Assembly: GCF_000730285.1 (NCBI RefSeq)
Contig: NZ_CP007174.1
Coordinates: forward strand, 2,728,001 to 2,792,000
Length of the DNA stretch: 64,000 nt
Direction: 5' to 3'
DNA from: Candidatus Nitrososphaera evergladensis SR1
Lineage (GTDB): Archaea; Thermoproteota; Nitrososphaeria; Nitrososphaerales; Nitrososphaeraceae
This document shows positions 42,867 to 51,792 of this stretch, piece by piece. A program made the position numbers and the translations under genes. The notes under the pieces were generated by a model, which ran no database searches, was not told the origin of the DNA, and was given only the letters and a program-made list of their open reading frames with translations. Each line of letters opens with the position of its first letter. Positions within the stretch are counted from its first letter, which is position 1.

Positions 42867-43424
42867 ATGCCCCGCATCAACTCCAGGTACAAGAACAGCG
42901 ACAGAATCTGTTCCAGGGGAATAAAAGAAAGATGCATAATCAAGTCTCTTGCCCGGAACCCGGGCCAGACCAGAAACTCGGTGGCAAAAGACATGGCGCG
43001 CGAGCTGGGCCTGCCGTTTTCCAACGCATACGGCTATGTGTTTAAGGAGCTTGAAGGGTGCCTCGTCCCAAACGGCATCATACAGGAAGCGGGCCGCAAA
43101 AAGACAAAGATGGGGCCGCGGGCACTGCAAGAGTCAGGAATACCATCCTTCCGCCTCACAGAAGCAGGCATGATAGTTGCCGCTTCGCTTGGCGAGCTGG
43201 AGCTTCAGAAAAGGATGGAGATGGTGGAAAAGTGCCTCACGTCCCGGGCCGTCGCAAACTCTAGCGAGTTTCCATTTTACGAATCCGTTCTTGCCCGGTT
43301 CCGCAGCAACCCAAAAGCCAAGCTGCAGCTTGTCGAGACAGGAGTGGCAGAATTCATCGAGGGCAAGATATCGCACCCTATAATTCCACTCCTGGAAGAG
43401 AGCAAAGAGCAGCTGCAGGCATAG
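42867..43424 (+). CDS. HTH-like protein, paralogue B next to amt
   Basis: A 185-residue paralogue of the gene at 40338-40940: NSVAKDMARELGLPFSNAYGYVFKELEGCLVPNGIIQE aligns with the helix-turn-helix-like part, GIPSFRLTEAGMIVAASLGELELQKRM with the following region, and GVAEFIEGKISHPIIPL with the end. The two copies flank amt on opposite strands. Start chosen at MPRINS (42867). The function is inferred as regulatory only from fold impression and context. Confidence 0.68.
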   Translation: MPRINSRYKNSDRICSRGIKERCIIKSLARNPGQTRNSVAKDMARELGLPFSNAYGYVFKELEGCLVPNGIIQEAGRKKTKMGPRALQESGIPSFRLTEAGMIVAASLGELELQKRMEMVEKCLTSRAVANSSEFPFYESVLARFRSNPKAKLQLVETGVAEFIEGKISHPIIPLLEESKEQLQA

Positions 43425-43454
43425 GCTTTTAACGCTTTTTCGCCAAAAATTTCA

Positions 43455-45026
43455 GTGCTCAAAGCCGTACTGAGGTATGATAGGGGCACCATAGTAATCG
43501 AGGGCCTTGCTCATATCCCATTTGCAACACGCGATCCAAGGATAAGCGCGCTGCGAGCGCAGGCCATGTACTATCCAGATATCGTAGAGTATCTGAAGCA
43601 AAGCGGAATAGAATACGACGACAGGATATTTTTCTCAGATAATAATAATTCCATGCCTCTTGACAGTCATTACAACAACAAGGACAGCAGCAATAACCTT
43701 TCTTCTTCTCCCTCGTCACCATCACTGAGGGACTATCAGCAGAGGGCATTTGACAACTGGGTAAATGCCGGCATGAGAGGATGCGTCGTTTTGCCGACGG
43801 GTTCCGGCAAAACCCTTGTGGGCGTCAAGGCGATAGAAAAGGCAAATGCCGCGTCTCTGGTGGTTGTCCCGACGCTGGACCTGATGGACCAGTGGACCGC
43901 CGTCCTTTCAAAGTATTTTTTTGCTTCTTCTTCAAGTGCAACAACGACGATAAACAGGATAGGAAACCTGGGTGGCGGATCAGAAGACATCCAGCCAATC
44001 ACTGTGTCAACGTACGATTCGGCGTACCTGCGCGCGGCGTTTCTTGGCAACAAATTCAGGCTCGTCGTGTTTGACGAAGTGCACCACCTGGCGGCGCCCG
44101 GCTACAGGACTATAGCTGAGCAGATGGTTGCTCCTTTCAGGCTTGGGCTGACCGCGACGATTGAGCGCGAGGACTCGCTTCACGTGGATCTGCCGAGGCT
44201 TGTTGGCGGCGTCGTATATCAGGTTACGCCCGACGTGCTTGCAAGGCAAAAGCACCTTGCCCAGTACGAGGTTGAAAGAAGGAGGGTCGAGCTGTTGCCG
44301 GAAGAGCTTGTCCAGTACAAAGCAAGCATGCAAAAGTACCACGAGTGCCTGAACAGGCTGCTGGGAGGAGGAGGCATGACAACAGATGCAGCGGCGGCTC
44401 GCTATACAATTTCGCTTGAAAAGCTGATAATGATGTCTGGGAGAAACCCGCTGGCTCGGGAAGCCCTGCTGGCAAGAAACAAGGCGATAAATATCGCGCT
44501 AAACAGCAAGGCCAAGCTTGAAGAGCTTAAAGAGATCCTTGCAGAGAACAGGGGCGCCAAGACGATTATTTTCACGCAGTACAACAACATGGTTTACGAG
44601 ATATCCGACAGGTTTCTCGTACCGTTCATCACCCACAAGACGGGCAAGGACGAGAGGCAGGACGTATTGAAGGGGTTCAAGGACGGCCGCTACATGGCCA
44701 TCGTCACGTCCAAAGTCCTGGACGAGGGCGTGGACGTGCCGGACGCAGAGCTTGGCGTAATCGTCAGCGGGACCGGAAGCGCAAGGGAGTTCATACAGAG
44801 GCTTGGAAGGCTGCTTAGGCCAAAGCCAAGAGCGGCGACAGCAGAAGCAAAGGATGACGGCGGTAGCAAGGAAGAAAGCAAGAAAGCCAGGCTGATCGAG
44901 ATAGTGTCCTCTGAAACCAGAGAAGAGACGATCACAAGCGCCAAGAGAAAGAGAGCCCTCAAGCGAGTCCAGGAGAACCATAATGATCATGACAACACAG
45001 AGGTGTACGGCAACAGCGTATGCTAG
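43455..45026 (+). CDS. xpb: XPB-family DNA helicase
   Basis: A 523-residue superfamily 2 helicase homologous to the XPB subunit of TFIIH. Seen: LRDYQQRAFDNWV (Q-like), GCVVLPTGSGKTLVG (Walker A), VFDEVHHLAAP (DEVH), LGLTATIERED, TIIFTQYNNM and RLGRLLRPK. The GTG start is at 43455. It overlaps the Bax1 gene by 7 nt. XPB and Bax1 form a helicase-nuclease pair implicated in nucleotide excision repair in archaea. Confidence 0.92.
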   Translation: MLKAVLRYDRGTIVIEGLAHIPFATRDPRISALRAQAMYYPDIVEYLKQSGIEYDDRIFFSDNNNSMPLDSHYNNKDSSNNLSSSPSSPSLRDYQQRAFDNWVNAGMRGCVVLPTGSGKTLVGVKAIEKANAASLVVVPTLDLMDQWTAVLSKYFFASSSSATTTINRIGNLGGGSEDIQPITVSTYDSAYLRAAFLGNKFRLVVFDEVHHLAAPGYRTIAEQMVAPFRLGLTATIEREDSLHVDLPRLVGGVVYQVTPDVLARQKHLAQYEVERRRVELLPEELVQYKASMQKYHECLNRLLGGGGMTTDAAAARYTISLEKLIMMSGRNPLAREALLARNKAINIALNSKAKLEELKEILAENRGAKTIIFTQYNNMVYEISDRFLVPFITHKTGKDERQDVLKGFKDGRYMAIVTSKVLDEGVDVPDAELGVIVSGTGSAREFIQRLGRLLRPKPRAATAEAKDDGGSKEESKKARLIEIVSSETREETITSAKRKRALKRVQENHNDHDNTEVYGNSVC

Positions 45027-46816
45027 CTGCGCCTCTGCTCAGGGTCAGGACGACGAGGAACGGATCCATTGTTCCATTGTTTTGCACCCGGGATGAAGAG
45101 ACAGGTCTGGCCAAAAGGCTGATCCAAGAGTTTGAAGCGGCATGGAAAAAAAGGGAAAGAAAGGCCGAGCTTGACGACAGGATAGCCGAAGTAGAATCTG
45201 AATACAACAGAGATTTCAAGCTCGTACGGGGGCTGTGCGCGCTTCTTGAAAGAAGATGCACTTTTGAAAGCGCGACCGTATCGACAGCAACGACAATTAG
45301 TGCCGCCACTACTAATGTCACCCTTGTCGAGCCGGCTGCAGTCAGAAAAGCATTGTTTGAAGAATCGTCAAGGCGCGGGTTTGCGCTAACAGACATGGAA
45401 AGAAAAGAGATCATCGATATAGTTGCATCAAGGTTGCACCTCTCTGCAGATGCCATTGCAAGCATCATGTGGAGTGACCTGGATGACAACCTGATTCTTG
45501 AGAAATTCGATGCGATTGACGCAAAATCGCTGGTAGGATGGTACAACCTAGCGCTGGTCCAGACCTTGCTTTTCAATTGCACAAAGCTAGAGTTTTCTGT
45601 TTCCGGCGGGCTGAACTGGAAGCGCATTTTGAGGAGGGTGAAAAGGCTCGGCCTGATGTATTATTTGCAGCAAGAAGATCATGACAAGAGCAGAAAAAGA
45701 ATTGTCTGCTCGATCGAAGGACCCCTGAGCCTTTTCAGGCTGACCGACAGGTATGGAACAGCCCTTGCAAGGTTGCTTCCATCAATCGTCGTTCTGTCCA
45801 AAGGAAGCGAATGGCGCATCAACGCCTGGATCATGCGAAGGACGATGGAAGGAAAAAGGACGCTGTACGAGTTCAACCTGTCAGATTCCGAGGCTCCGTC
45901 GCTGCTGACGGATCCGTTCTATTATTATTACAACAATAATAATGAAGGCAGCAAGAGGGGAGAAGAACTGCAGCTTTCCCCGGACTATTTTGACAGTGCT
46001 GTTGAAGAAAAATTTGCGCGCAGGTTTGAAGCTGCCGCAGCGGCAGGCTGGAAGCTGGTAAGGGAGCCCGATCCCCTGATTGTATCTGACGGCAGGGCCC
46101 TTATCCCCGATTTCATGTTTGAAAAGTATGGCAAAAGAGTGTACCTTGAAATTGTCGGGTTCTGGACACCAGAATACCTGGAAAGAAAGCTAAAGAAACT
46201 TGCAGACATTATCATTGGCAACTATAACGCAGGGCAAGCAACAGACCTGTTTATCGCGCTGAACAAGGACCTGGCGTGCTCTAATGCAGTGTTGTCGTCG
46301 CTTTCCTTCCACCTGATCCCAAAAGAGAGGCTGATACTTTATGGAAGCGATGCAGTGCCCATAAAGCCCGTGCTGGATTATTTAAAGTCCATTGACAAAG
46401 AAACTGCAGAGCAGAGCATCAGCAACCCCAACCTGAAGGCAGAGCTTGACCGCGCCAAGGACGTTATCTCGATTGACGAGATTGTTATCGAGAATAAAGA
46501 AAGCAATTGTCCTTCTCCCTTGCCTCCAGAAGTTGTAATGAAGATTGCATTACGAGATCATGGCGACAGGTACATGGAAGTGGCAGGAACGCACCTGATA
46601 TCAAAGGAAAAGGCGGGCAGGCTAGAGTCTCTTCTAGCATGCATCATCAAGTTTACAGACGCGTGCGCAGTCCTTGCCCAGAACGAGATTCCAGAATTGT
46701 GCCAGGCAGAACTTGTGTCAAAGCTTGGCTATGACGTAGTGTGGCAGAGCATGGATCCAGGTTCGGCAGTCATTGTAAAAAAGAGGAACGAGAAAAAAGA
46801 GAGCGATGCTGCCTGA
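45020..46816 (+). CDS. bax1: Bax1-type nuclease (DUF790)
   Basis: A 598-residue protein of the DUF790/Bax1 family, the nuclease partner of archaeal XPB. The PD-(D/E)xK-like core is at about residue 370-400 (LIPDFMFEKYGKRVYLEIVGFW), placed after a long helical N-terminal part that contacts the helicase. Its start lies inside the xpb gene, the classic arrangement. A homopolymer-rich stretch coding YYYYNNNNEG interrupts the middle without breaking the frame. Confidence 0.9.
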   Translation: MLAAPLLRVRTTRNGSIVPLFCTRDEETGLAKRLIQEFEAAWKKRERKAELDDRIAEVESEYNRDFKLVRGLCALLERRCTFESATVSTATTISAATTNVTLVEPAAVRKALFEESSRRGFALTDMERKEIIDIVASRLHLSADAIASIMWSDLDDNLILEKFDAIDAKSLVGWYNLALVQTLLFNCTKLEFSVSGGLNWKRILRRVKRLGLMYYLQQEDHDKSRKRIVCSIEGPLSLFRLTDRYGTALARLLPSIVVLSKGSEWRINAWIMRRTMEGKRTLYEFNLSDSEAPSLLTDPFYYYYNNNNEGSKRGEELQLSPDYFDSAVEEKFARRFEAAAAAGWKLVREPDPLIVSDGRALIPDFMFEKYGKRVYLEIVGFWTPEYLERKLKKLADIIIGNYNAGQATDLFIALNKDLACSNAVLSSLSFHLIPKERLILYGSDAVPIKPVLDYLKSIDKETAEQSISNPNLKAELDRAKDVISIDEIVIENKESNCPSPLPPEVVMKIALRDHGDRYMEVAGTHLISKEKAGRLESLLACIIKFTDACAVLAQNEIPELCQAELVSKLGYDVVWQSMDPGSAVIVKKRNEKKESDAA

Positions 46817-46848
46817 CCACCCACTATTCTTTTTAGAAGTGACCAAAA

Positions 46849-46858
46849 CGTTTTAATT
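46849..46858 (+). promoter_or_regulatory. Promoter of tRNA-Asp
   Basis: CGTTTTAATT lies about 30 nt upstream of the mature tRNA 5' end and is TATA-like. Confidence 0.4.
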
Positions 46859-46886
46859 GCTTCCCCAAAGTGTTTGCCTTACGTGC

Positions 46887-46995
46887 GCCCGGGTAGTATA
46901 GAGAAGCCCGGCTATTAGCAGCTGGCCTCGTACAGTCCGGTCCAGTATGGGGGACTGTCACTCCTCCGACCCGGGTTCGAATCCCGGCCCGGGCG
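46887..46995 (+). tRNA. tRNA-Asp (GTC) with an intron in the D-loop
   Basis: The acceptor stem pairs GCCCGGG (46887-46893) with CCCGGGC (46988-46994), discriminator G46995. The anticodon arm is GGGGA-CUGUCAC-UCCUC with anticodon GTC, the variable loop CGAC, and the T-arm CCGGG-TTCGAAT-CCCGG. The D-stem pairs GTAT with GTAT across an overlong D-loop. Removing about 35 nt (roughly 46902-46936) leaves the canonical loop A-G-CC-GG-TCC-A. The extra piece has its own pairing (GAG/CTC, GCC/GGC), so it is read as an intron; exact borders and a full bulge-helix-bulge could not be fixed by eye. A recombinase gene starts 10 nt downstream. Confidence 0.88.
46902..46936 (+). other. Putative D-loop intron of tRNA-Asp
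   Basis: The insert AGAAGCCCGGCTATTAGCA and following bases separate A14-G15 from the CCGG of the D-loop. Possible pairing GUAU/GUAC, GAG/CUC and GCC/GGC would fold it and bring the ends together. Boundaries may be off by a few bases because CCGG occurs twice. Confidence 0.55.
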
Positions 46996-47005
46996 CTTCA
47001 CTCCT

Positions 47006-48394
47006 ATGTTGACGCCCGGTTTAAAAAAGCCAAGAGAAGCATACGAAAGTCAGACATTTTTAGAAAAAGCTGACGAAACTCGGACATCTGGCCGTTTTAA
47101 GGCCACGCGCAGGTCCGGTGGCGTGATAGACAGTGACGCCATCTACAACTACACTGGCAAGTTAAAGGCTATACAGCGGCAGTTCAAGGGAAAGGAGGCG
47201 AAGTTGGTCTCCGATTTCCTGAACGCACTCTCCGACCATGGGTTGAGCAAGGGCAGGATAACGTACTATGCCTGCAGGCTCCCCAAGATAATGAAGTGGT
47301 TCAGAAAGCGTCGCATAGCCCTAAAGGATGCAACGAAGGAAGATTGCAAGCAGTGCCTGAGAGATGTGAACAGCTCTGGCGACTATGGAGGAGAGACCAA
47401 GTCCGCGTACGCAAAGACCCTGAAGCGGCTGATACACTTTGCCAAGACGTCTGAGATAGGCGAGAAGAAGGAGGGCCAAGACTATGTGCAGGAAGTTGCT
47501 TGGATAAGACCTACTGCCTACCTGAAGCAGGGAGAAAAGCAAGAGATCAAGCCCTCAGACATTCTGACCTATCAGGAACTTGAGATGCTGGTCGAAGCGG
47601 TGAACAAGATCAGCCGGTATCCTGTAAGAGACAGCGCCATGGTCATCTGCATGTACGAAGGAGCGTTTAGGTCCGGCGAACTGCTCAGGATGGCAATTGG
47701 AGGGGTTCTTTTCAAGGACAAGGTGGCGGTGATATCGACAACTGGAAAGACAGGAAGCAAGACGGTGCCTCTGCTTCTCTCCTACAAACCTCTGCTAGAA
47801 TGGCTACAGCAACACCCGGAGAAGGATAACCCTGATGCGGCCGTCTGGATGGGAATGACAAGGAGAAAAGTATTGCATTACCAGTACCTCCGGAACCTGG
47901 TCAAAGATGCAGCCAGACAAGCTGGAATCAAGAAGAAGGTTTGGAACTACCTCCTTCGGCACACGAGGCTGACAGACGTGGCAAGGAAGCACCCTGACCA
48001 GATACTGAAAAAGTACGAGAACTGGAAGGGTAACACTAGGATGGTGGAAGTGTACATCCACCTTTCAGAATCAGACCTTGAGGACGCGGTGTTAAGAGAG
48101 CACGGACTGCAGCAAGAAGAGAAGGAAGAAAAGTTAACACTGAAAAAGTGCCCAAGGTGTGGAGAGGGAAACACCATAGGTGTAAAAAGATGCGTTAAAT
48201 GCGGTTTTATTATCGATGAGCAGCTGGCGATGAAAACAGTGCAGGAAGAACAGGATGTGTTTGGCAGCTTGAGCAAGCGGATAGAGCGGCAGGAAGAGGT
48301 TCAAGATAAGATACTCGAAGTGCTCGGTTCCATTGCAAGAGATGTCGAAGGGATGAAGGCGGCAGAGGAGGACGATATAACCACTAGCACTTAG
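47006..48394 (+). CDS. Tyrosine recombinase with C-terminal zinc ribbon
   Basis: A 462-residue site-specific integrase. The SAM-like N-terminal domain (~45-150) precedes the catalytic domain with Arg222 (FRSGELL), Lys248 (STTGKTGSK), His319-x-Arg321 (LLRHTRL), Trp340 and Tyr350 (VEVYIHLS). A zinc ribbon (C382, C385, C396, C399) and a coiled-coil tail (SKRIERQEEVQDKILEVLG) follow. Its start is 10 nt beyond tRNA-Asp, so the tRNA 3' end is the probable attachment site and the sequence downstream an integrated element. All catalytic residues are present, so it may be active. Confidence 0.92.
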   Translation: MLTPGLKKPREAYESQTFLEKADETRTSGRFKATRRSGGVIDSDAIYNYTGKLKAIQRQFKGKEAKLVSDFLNALSDHGLSKGRITYYACRLPKIMKWFRKRRIALKDATKEDCKQCLRDVNSSGDYGGETKSAYAKTLKRLIHFAKTSEIGEKKEGQDYVQEVAWIRPTAYLKQGEKQEIKPSDILTYQELEMLVEAVNKISRYPVRDSAMVICMYEGAFRSGELLRMAIGGVLFKDKVAVISTTGKTGSKTVPLLLSYKPLLEWLQQHPEKDNPDAAVWMGMTRRKVLHYQYLRNLVKDAARQAGIKKKVWNYLLRHTRLTDVARKHPDQILKKYENWKGNTRMVEVYIHLSESDLEDAVLREHGLQQEEKEEKLTLKKCPRCGEGNTIGVKRCVKCGFIIDEQLAMKTVQEEQDVFGSLSKRIERQEEVQDKILEVLGSIARDVEGMKAAEEDDITTST

Positions 48395-48412
48395 CAGAGC
48401 CTTACTCTTCCT

Positions 48413-48562
48413 CTAGCTCTTTATTTTTCTGAGCTTTTCCAAGTCCTTCTTTATCGCATTATGTTCCTTGACATAATCCTCTATGGCGCTCTTGAGGGCA
48501 AGAAGTTTGCTCTTTGATACGAGTGCATATTCCTTGTCCTCGTGACTGTTGCTTTCTTCCAT
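48413..48562 (-). CDS. 49-residue coiled-coil protein
   Basis: MEESNSHEDKEYALVSKSKL then a long charged helix ending EKLRKIKS. High Lys/Glu content and heptad spacing suggest a coiled coil. It converges with the recombinase gene 18 nt away. Tiny coiled-coil proteins beside integrases may be DNA-excision or dimerisation factors, but this is only a possibility. Confidence 0.5.
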   Translation of the reverse strand: MEESNSHEDKEYALVSKSKLLALKSAIEDYVKEHNAIKKDLEKLRKIKS

Positions 48563-48724
48563 ATACGCACTCAATGTCAGGGATGCTTTTAAGGACCTAG
48601 TGGATGTGTTGAGTGGTGCATAATGCTCCGAAGATCTCCTGCAAGAAGAAGATCTATACTGCGAATTTTGGCGAATCCAAAGGAGCTTACTCTTACATAA
48701 GATCCGGACTCTATCAATTATTTT

Positions 48725-49141
48725 TTATTTTATTCGAGTCCTACCGAAGACGATGATCAAGCTCGCCATTCCAGCTGTCAAGGCCAACATAGCAAACGGG
48801 AATTCAGGAACGACGTTAGTCCCACTGATAGTTATTTCATGAGCGCCGGCATTCGGAGCTAGCAGCCTGATGGTTCCATTATCACCGTCATCTACTACTA
48901 TAGCGTCTGTTAATTCCTGACCGTCGAGAGTTACTACATATGGTCCGTCTAGCAGCTTATCAACGGAAACGCTAGTCATGCTACCAGTTTCATTTCCAAC
49001 TCCCTCCATCCTAAAGGATAGCCTCTTCTCTTCCTCGTTAAAGTTCACGTTGGAGATCTTTGCGTTGCTCGATAGATTCAAATCAACTATAGTCCCATTC
49101 GCCTGAACTTGATGCAGATTATCAACAAGGTGGTACAGCAT
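48725..49141 (-). CDS. N-terminally truncated PEF-CTERM surface protein
   Basis: A 138-residue frame whose C-terminus reads VVPEFPFAMLALTAGMASLIIVFGRTRIK: PEF motif, membrane helix and basic tail, the thaumarchaeal sorting signal. Upstream it is a beta-rich domain (DLNLSSNAKISNVNFNEEEKR, ADGTIRLLAPNAG-type strands). There is no signal peptide at the start and an in-frame TAA lies 12 nt further upstream, so the N-terminal part is probably missing: a gene remnant at the element's left part. It could still be translated but not exported properly. Confidence 0.65.
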   Translation of the reverse strand: MLYHLVDNLHQVQANGTIVDLNLSSNAKISNVNFNEEEKRLSFRMEGVGNETGSMTSVSVDKLLDGPYVVTLDGQELTDAIVVDDGDNGTIRLLAPNAGAHEITISGTNVVPEFPFAMLALTAGMASLIIVFGRTRIK

Positions 49142-49461
49142 AGCAAGGTCCCGTTATCCTAAAGGTCTAGAAGGACCGGGGAAGCCGACGCGATAAGGCA
49201 GCTTGTAGCAGAGGGCAGGCGGATGAGAGCTAGCGAAGTGCTAAGGTACGTAACTACATACGGCAGAACTTCAAATTGCAAGAGTACTCCTGCTGAACTT
49301 TTCGATGCCGATACGAAATACAACGTTGACAGGTATATTGAACTGCGCAAAGATACGTAACTCTGTTGTTACACCATTCGGATATTCAATTGAGGTCGCT
49401 GAAAGTCGGATGCTCCAAACAAAACTTTTGGAAAAAAAACAAAGATGAGACCATATCAAGC
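49142..49461. other. Intergenic region with a possible gene remnant
   Basis: About 320 bases between the PEF-CTERM remnant and the kinase gene. On the plus strand a frame without a convincing start runs from about 49165 to 49360 and ends RYIELRKDT; see the next entry. No repeat or hairpin stands out otherwise. Confidence 0.4.
49223..49360 (+). pseudogene. Possible remnant frame of 45 residues
   Basis: MRASEVLRYVTTYGRTSNC followed by KSTPAELFDADTKYNVDRYIELRKDT. The frame is open 18 codons further upstream (RTGEADAIRQLVAEGRR) but ends at a TAA. Composition looks protein-like, but family and integrity are unknown. It may be the 3' end of a lost gene. Confidence 0.25.
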
Positions 49462-50004
49462 CTACACGGTTTGGAGAAACGATGTAACTTGCGCGACTAA
49501 TTTATCCACGGGCGTACTTCCATCTACTTTCAGATCCGCCAACTCAACAAGTTGAAAACCTACTTGACTTTCCGTGGAGTGCGAGTCGACTGCAGTCAAT
49601 CCAACTCTTCCAACACCGTCACGTCTTTCGATCCTCTCCAGACGCTCAGCTTCTGGTAAAGTAATAAAAATAAGAGCTACCCTTGCAGGATAGACAATAT
49701 CCTTAATCGCATTCAACGCCTCAAGATGCCGAACACCGTCAACAATTAATGGTTCTGATGGATCCCAATTTCCGAAATCTAAGACTGCTTTACAAAATGG
49801 TTTCCACCCGAGCTCAACTATCAGAGCCTCTCCAAGTTGTTGTAATGTTTCTCTCGAGTGATCAAGGTTGCGATCGGATGCCACACTTCTGACATAGTCA
49901 CCAAAGCTTATTCGACGCCATTTCATTTTCTCAGAGATCTCTTTCGATAGTGTCGATTTTCCGCTTCCTATCCTCCCGGCGAAAGCTAAAATCAAGGGCT
50001 TCAA
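49462..50004 (-). CDS. P-loop nucleotide kinase-like protein
   Basis: A 180-residue P-loop protein. Walker A is GRIGSGKST (residues 10-18); SFGDYVRSVASDRNL and VDGVRHLEALNAIKDI match the NMP-binding region of dephospho-CoA/deoxynucleoside monophosphate kinase-like proteins, and LPEAERLERIERRDG the lid. Last gene of the modification-type operon, overlapping the ASCH gene by 4 nt. A role in phosphorylating a modified nucleotide is inferred from context. It is not a standard adenylate kinase. Confidence 0.75.
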   Translation of the reverse strand: MKPLILAFAGRIGSGKSTLSKEISEKMKWRRISFGDYVRSVASDRNLDHSRETLQQLGEALIVELGWKPFCKAVLDFGNWDPSEPLIVDGVRHLEALNAIKDIVYPARVALIFITLPEAERLERIERRDGVGRVGLTAVDSHSTESQVGFQLVELADLKVDGSTPVDKLVAQVTSFLQTV

Positions 50005-50591
50005 ATGTCAAGCACCAAAGGATTATTTTTTTGCCTATTGTATAGGATTACCCAGCCTCTGCGATCTTTCTTTTCAATAAAAAGAGGTCCGAGAGTTGCT
50101 ACCTTATCTATCCTCATTAGCGTGGCGAAAGAGGCATGTTTCCTGTCCGACCAAAAACTCGGATCCTGCACACATAAATAGTTAGTAAATTCCCTCTTGA
50201 TATCAAGCCATGAACGAGGATCTAAACGATAGTACCAAACTTCGGTAACCTCACAAATGCCCATAATAGGGCCACCAGAACGCTTTAATAATATCACGTC
50301 ACCATTCGCCACCTTCTGGTACGGAGCGACGCGATGTGAGGAAAATCTAGACTCAACAGTCTTCTTTCCTTCAAGGATGAATTGAAGGTAGGGTTCAACA
50401 AGGACGGCTAGATGAAGTGAGAAAGGGAGATCGGATCGCTTTTTCAGTAGTGGCGTCAAGTACTGCCCCCAATAGTTATCTTCACTTACTGACGTGGAGA
50501 GAAATCTAACTAATTCTGTGTGAATATCGGCAGACCAAGAAGGACTAATCAAAACGTTCAAACTCCATTCTCTCATTCGATTCCTTATCAA
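50001..50591 (-). CDS. ASCH-domain protein
   Basis: A 196-residue protein with an ASCH domain (about 61-125): LAVLVEPYLQFILEGKKTVESRF then GDVILLKRSGGPIMGICEVTEVW. The Lys/Glu/Arg pattern GKKTVESR (75-82) is the family's ligand-binding signature. ASCH domains bind RNA or act on acetylated/modified nucleosides. An N-terminal ~60-residue extension is specific here. The start overlaps the methyltransferase-like gene by 47 nt; a shorter start is at 50576. Strict overlap with both neighbours indicates co-translation. Confidence 0.72.
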   Translation of the reverse strand: MIRNRMREWSLNVLISPSWSADIHTELVRFLSTSVSEDNYWGQYLTPLLKKRSDLPFSLHLAVLVEPYLQFILEGKKTVESRFSSHRVAPYQKVANGDVILLKRSGGPIMGICEVTEVWYYRLDPRSWLDIKREFTNYLCVQDPSFWSDRKHASFATLMRIDKVATLGPLFIEKKDRRGWVILYNRQKNNPLVLDI

Positions 50592-51780
50592 CTATATCAA
50601 TAATTTGAGCAACTGTCAGGAGAATCTTTTTTCTTTGGTCTGATTTCAGACGGCGATTTATTCTTGACTCGACTTCACATACTGGTGAATGACCACAAGC
50701 AAGCGCTTCAAGAATAGTTATCAATATGTTGCGACCCTTACATGCAAAAATCCTATTACCAGAAGTCCAGACATCTGCCAAATCTCTTCTTGAATCCCTA
50801 CGGCTAACAGAGTCCAGGATATCGGATGGAACAATTGAAATTAGACTAGGATCTAGATAGCTGTTTGATTTGTCATTTCTAATCAATATTCTAACTCCCT
50901 TTACGTTAATTTCTCTCCAGGGTTCCTTAGCGGAAGAGCGGGGTCTTGAGACATCGCGCATCTTTGTTTTTGAAAATATTGCTAGATCTCCTTTTCTCCA
51001 GTCAGATGGTATAGCATTGATACCTTGTATCCGAAGAGCGTTTCTTTCAAAGAATGGGCTCTGATATTTCAATTCGCCAGATAGAAAATCAAGCAAAGTT
51101 AGTCCAAGTTTTCTTGCCCATTGGAAAACCGACTTGATCTCTTGATGTATTCCCGGTCTTGCTCCCACAGGAGGCAATACGATAAGTACATGTCCGTCAA
51201 TTTCACAAATCTGAGTAGCTGCCCAAAGAAAGGACTTGATTTCCTCCAAGTACCAAGGTGGATCCGCAAATACAAGTTTGGCGGAAACTTTTGGTAGTTT
51301 TTCCCGAATTAAGTCGCAACGATAGAACGATTTGCCGGTCTTAGAAGAAGCAATTGTTGGATTTCTATCCACTAAAATGAACTTCCTATCAGGTAGCTGA
51401 CTAGATTCATGAAACAAACTAGGCGCACCTAGTAAGCATATCATATCTCCTTTCTTACTGTAGATTTTGCAATGATGCATAGCACATTTAATCCCACGCT
51501 CAGAAAATCTCCAGTCGAAATCGAGTGGATGTGGGATAGGGAGGATTTGTCCCCTCTGGGATTTCCGTGCTTTTCCGCCAACATATGCAAGTACTTCAGT
51601 AGCAAGAGTGCTCTTGACTTTATTGTTCTGGACTAGTCGTTGGATTGATTCTAAGACCGTGACAGGATAAATTCCAGGGAGTATTGCGAGAAGAGAATCG
51701 AACCGTCTAATCCCTGAAGAAGTTGCTTCTAAGACCCATTCGTCAATCAGCTTAACGAATGCTGAAGATTCTCGGATCAA
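50545..51780 (-). CDS. DPPW-type methyltransferase-like protein
   Basis: A 411-residue protein. The N-terminal 70 residues look like a helical/winged-helix domain. A Rossmann core follows: GDMICLLGAPSLF (111-123, degenerate SAM loop), ILVDRN (135-140, acidic end of strand 2) and VFADPPWYLEE (170-180), the catalytic motif of N6-adenine and related N-methyltransferases. The middle WYLEEIKSFLW and PVGARPG support this fold. The C-terminal half (about 230-411) is unassigned. A polyamine-synthase type of the same fold is an alternative because motif I is weak. Coupled to the ASCH gene; 12 nt gap to the radical SAM gene. Confidence 0.68.
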   Translation of the reverse strand: MIRESSAFVKLIDEWVLEATSSGIRRFDSLLAILPGIYPVTVLESIQRLVQNNKVKSTLATEVLAYVGGKARKSQRGQILPIPHPLDFDWRFSERGIKCAMHHCKIYSKKGDMICLLGAPSLFHESSQLPDRKFILVDRNPTIASSKTGKSFYRCDLIREKLPKVSAKLVFADPPWYLEEIKSFLWAATQICEIDGHVLIVLPPVGARPGIHQEIKSVFQWARKLGLTLLDFLSGELKYQSPFFERNALRIQGINAIPSDWRKGDLAIFSKTKMRDVSRPRSSAKEPWREINVKGVRILIRNDKSNSYLDPSLISIVPSDILDSVSRRDSRRDLADVWTSGNRIFACKGRNILITILEALACGHSPVCEVESRINRRLKSDQRKKILLTVAQIIDIVDKESNERMEFERFD

Positions 51781-51792
51781 TCGATATTCAAC

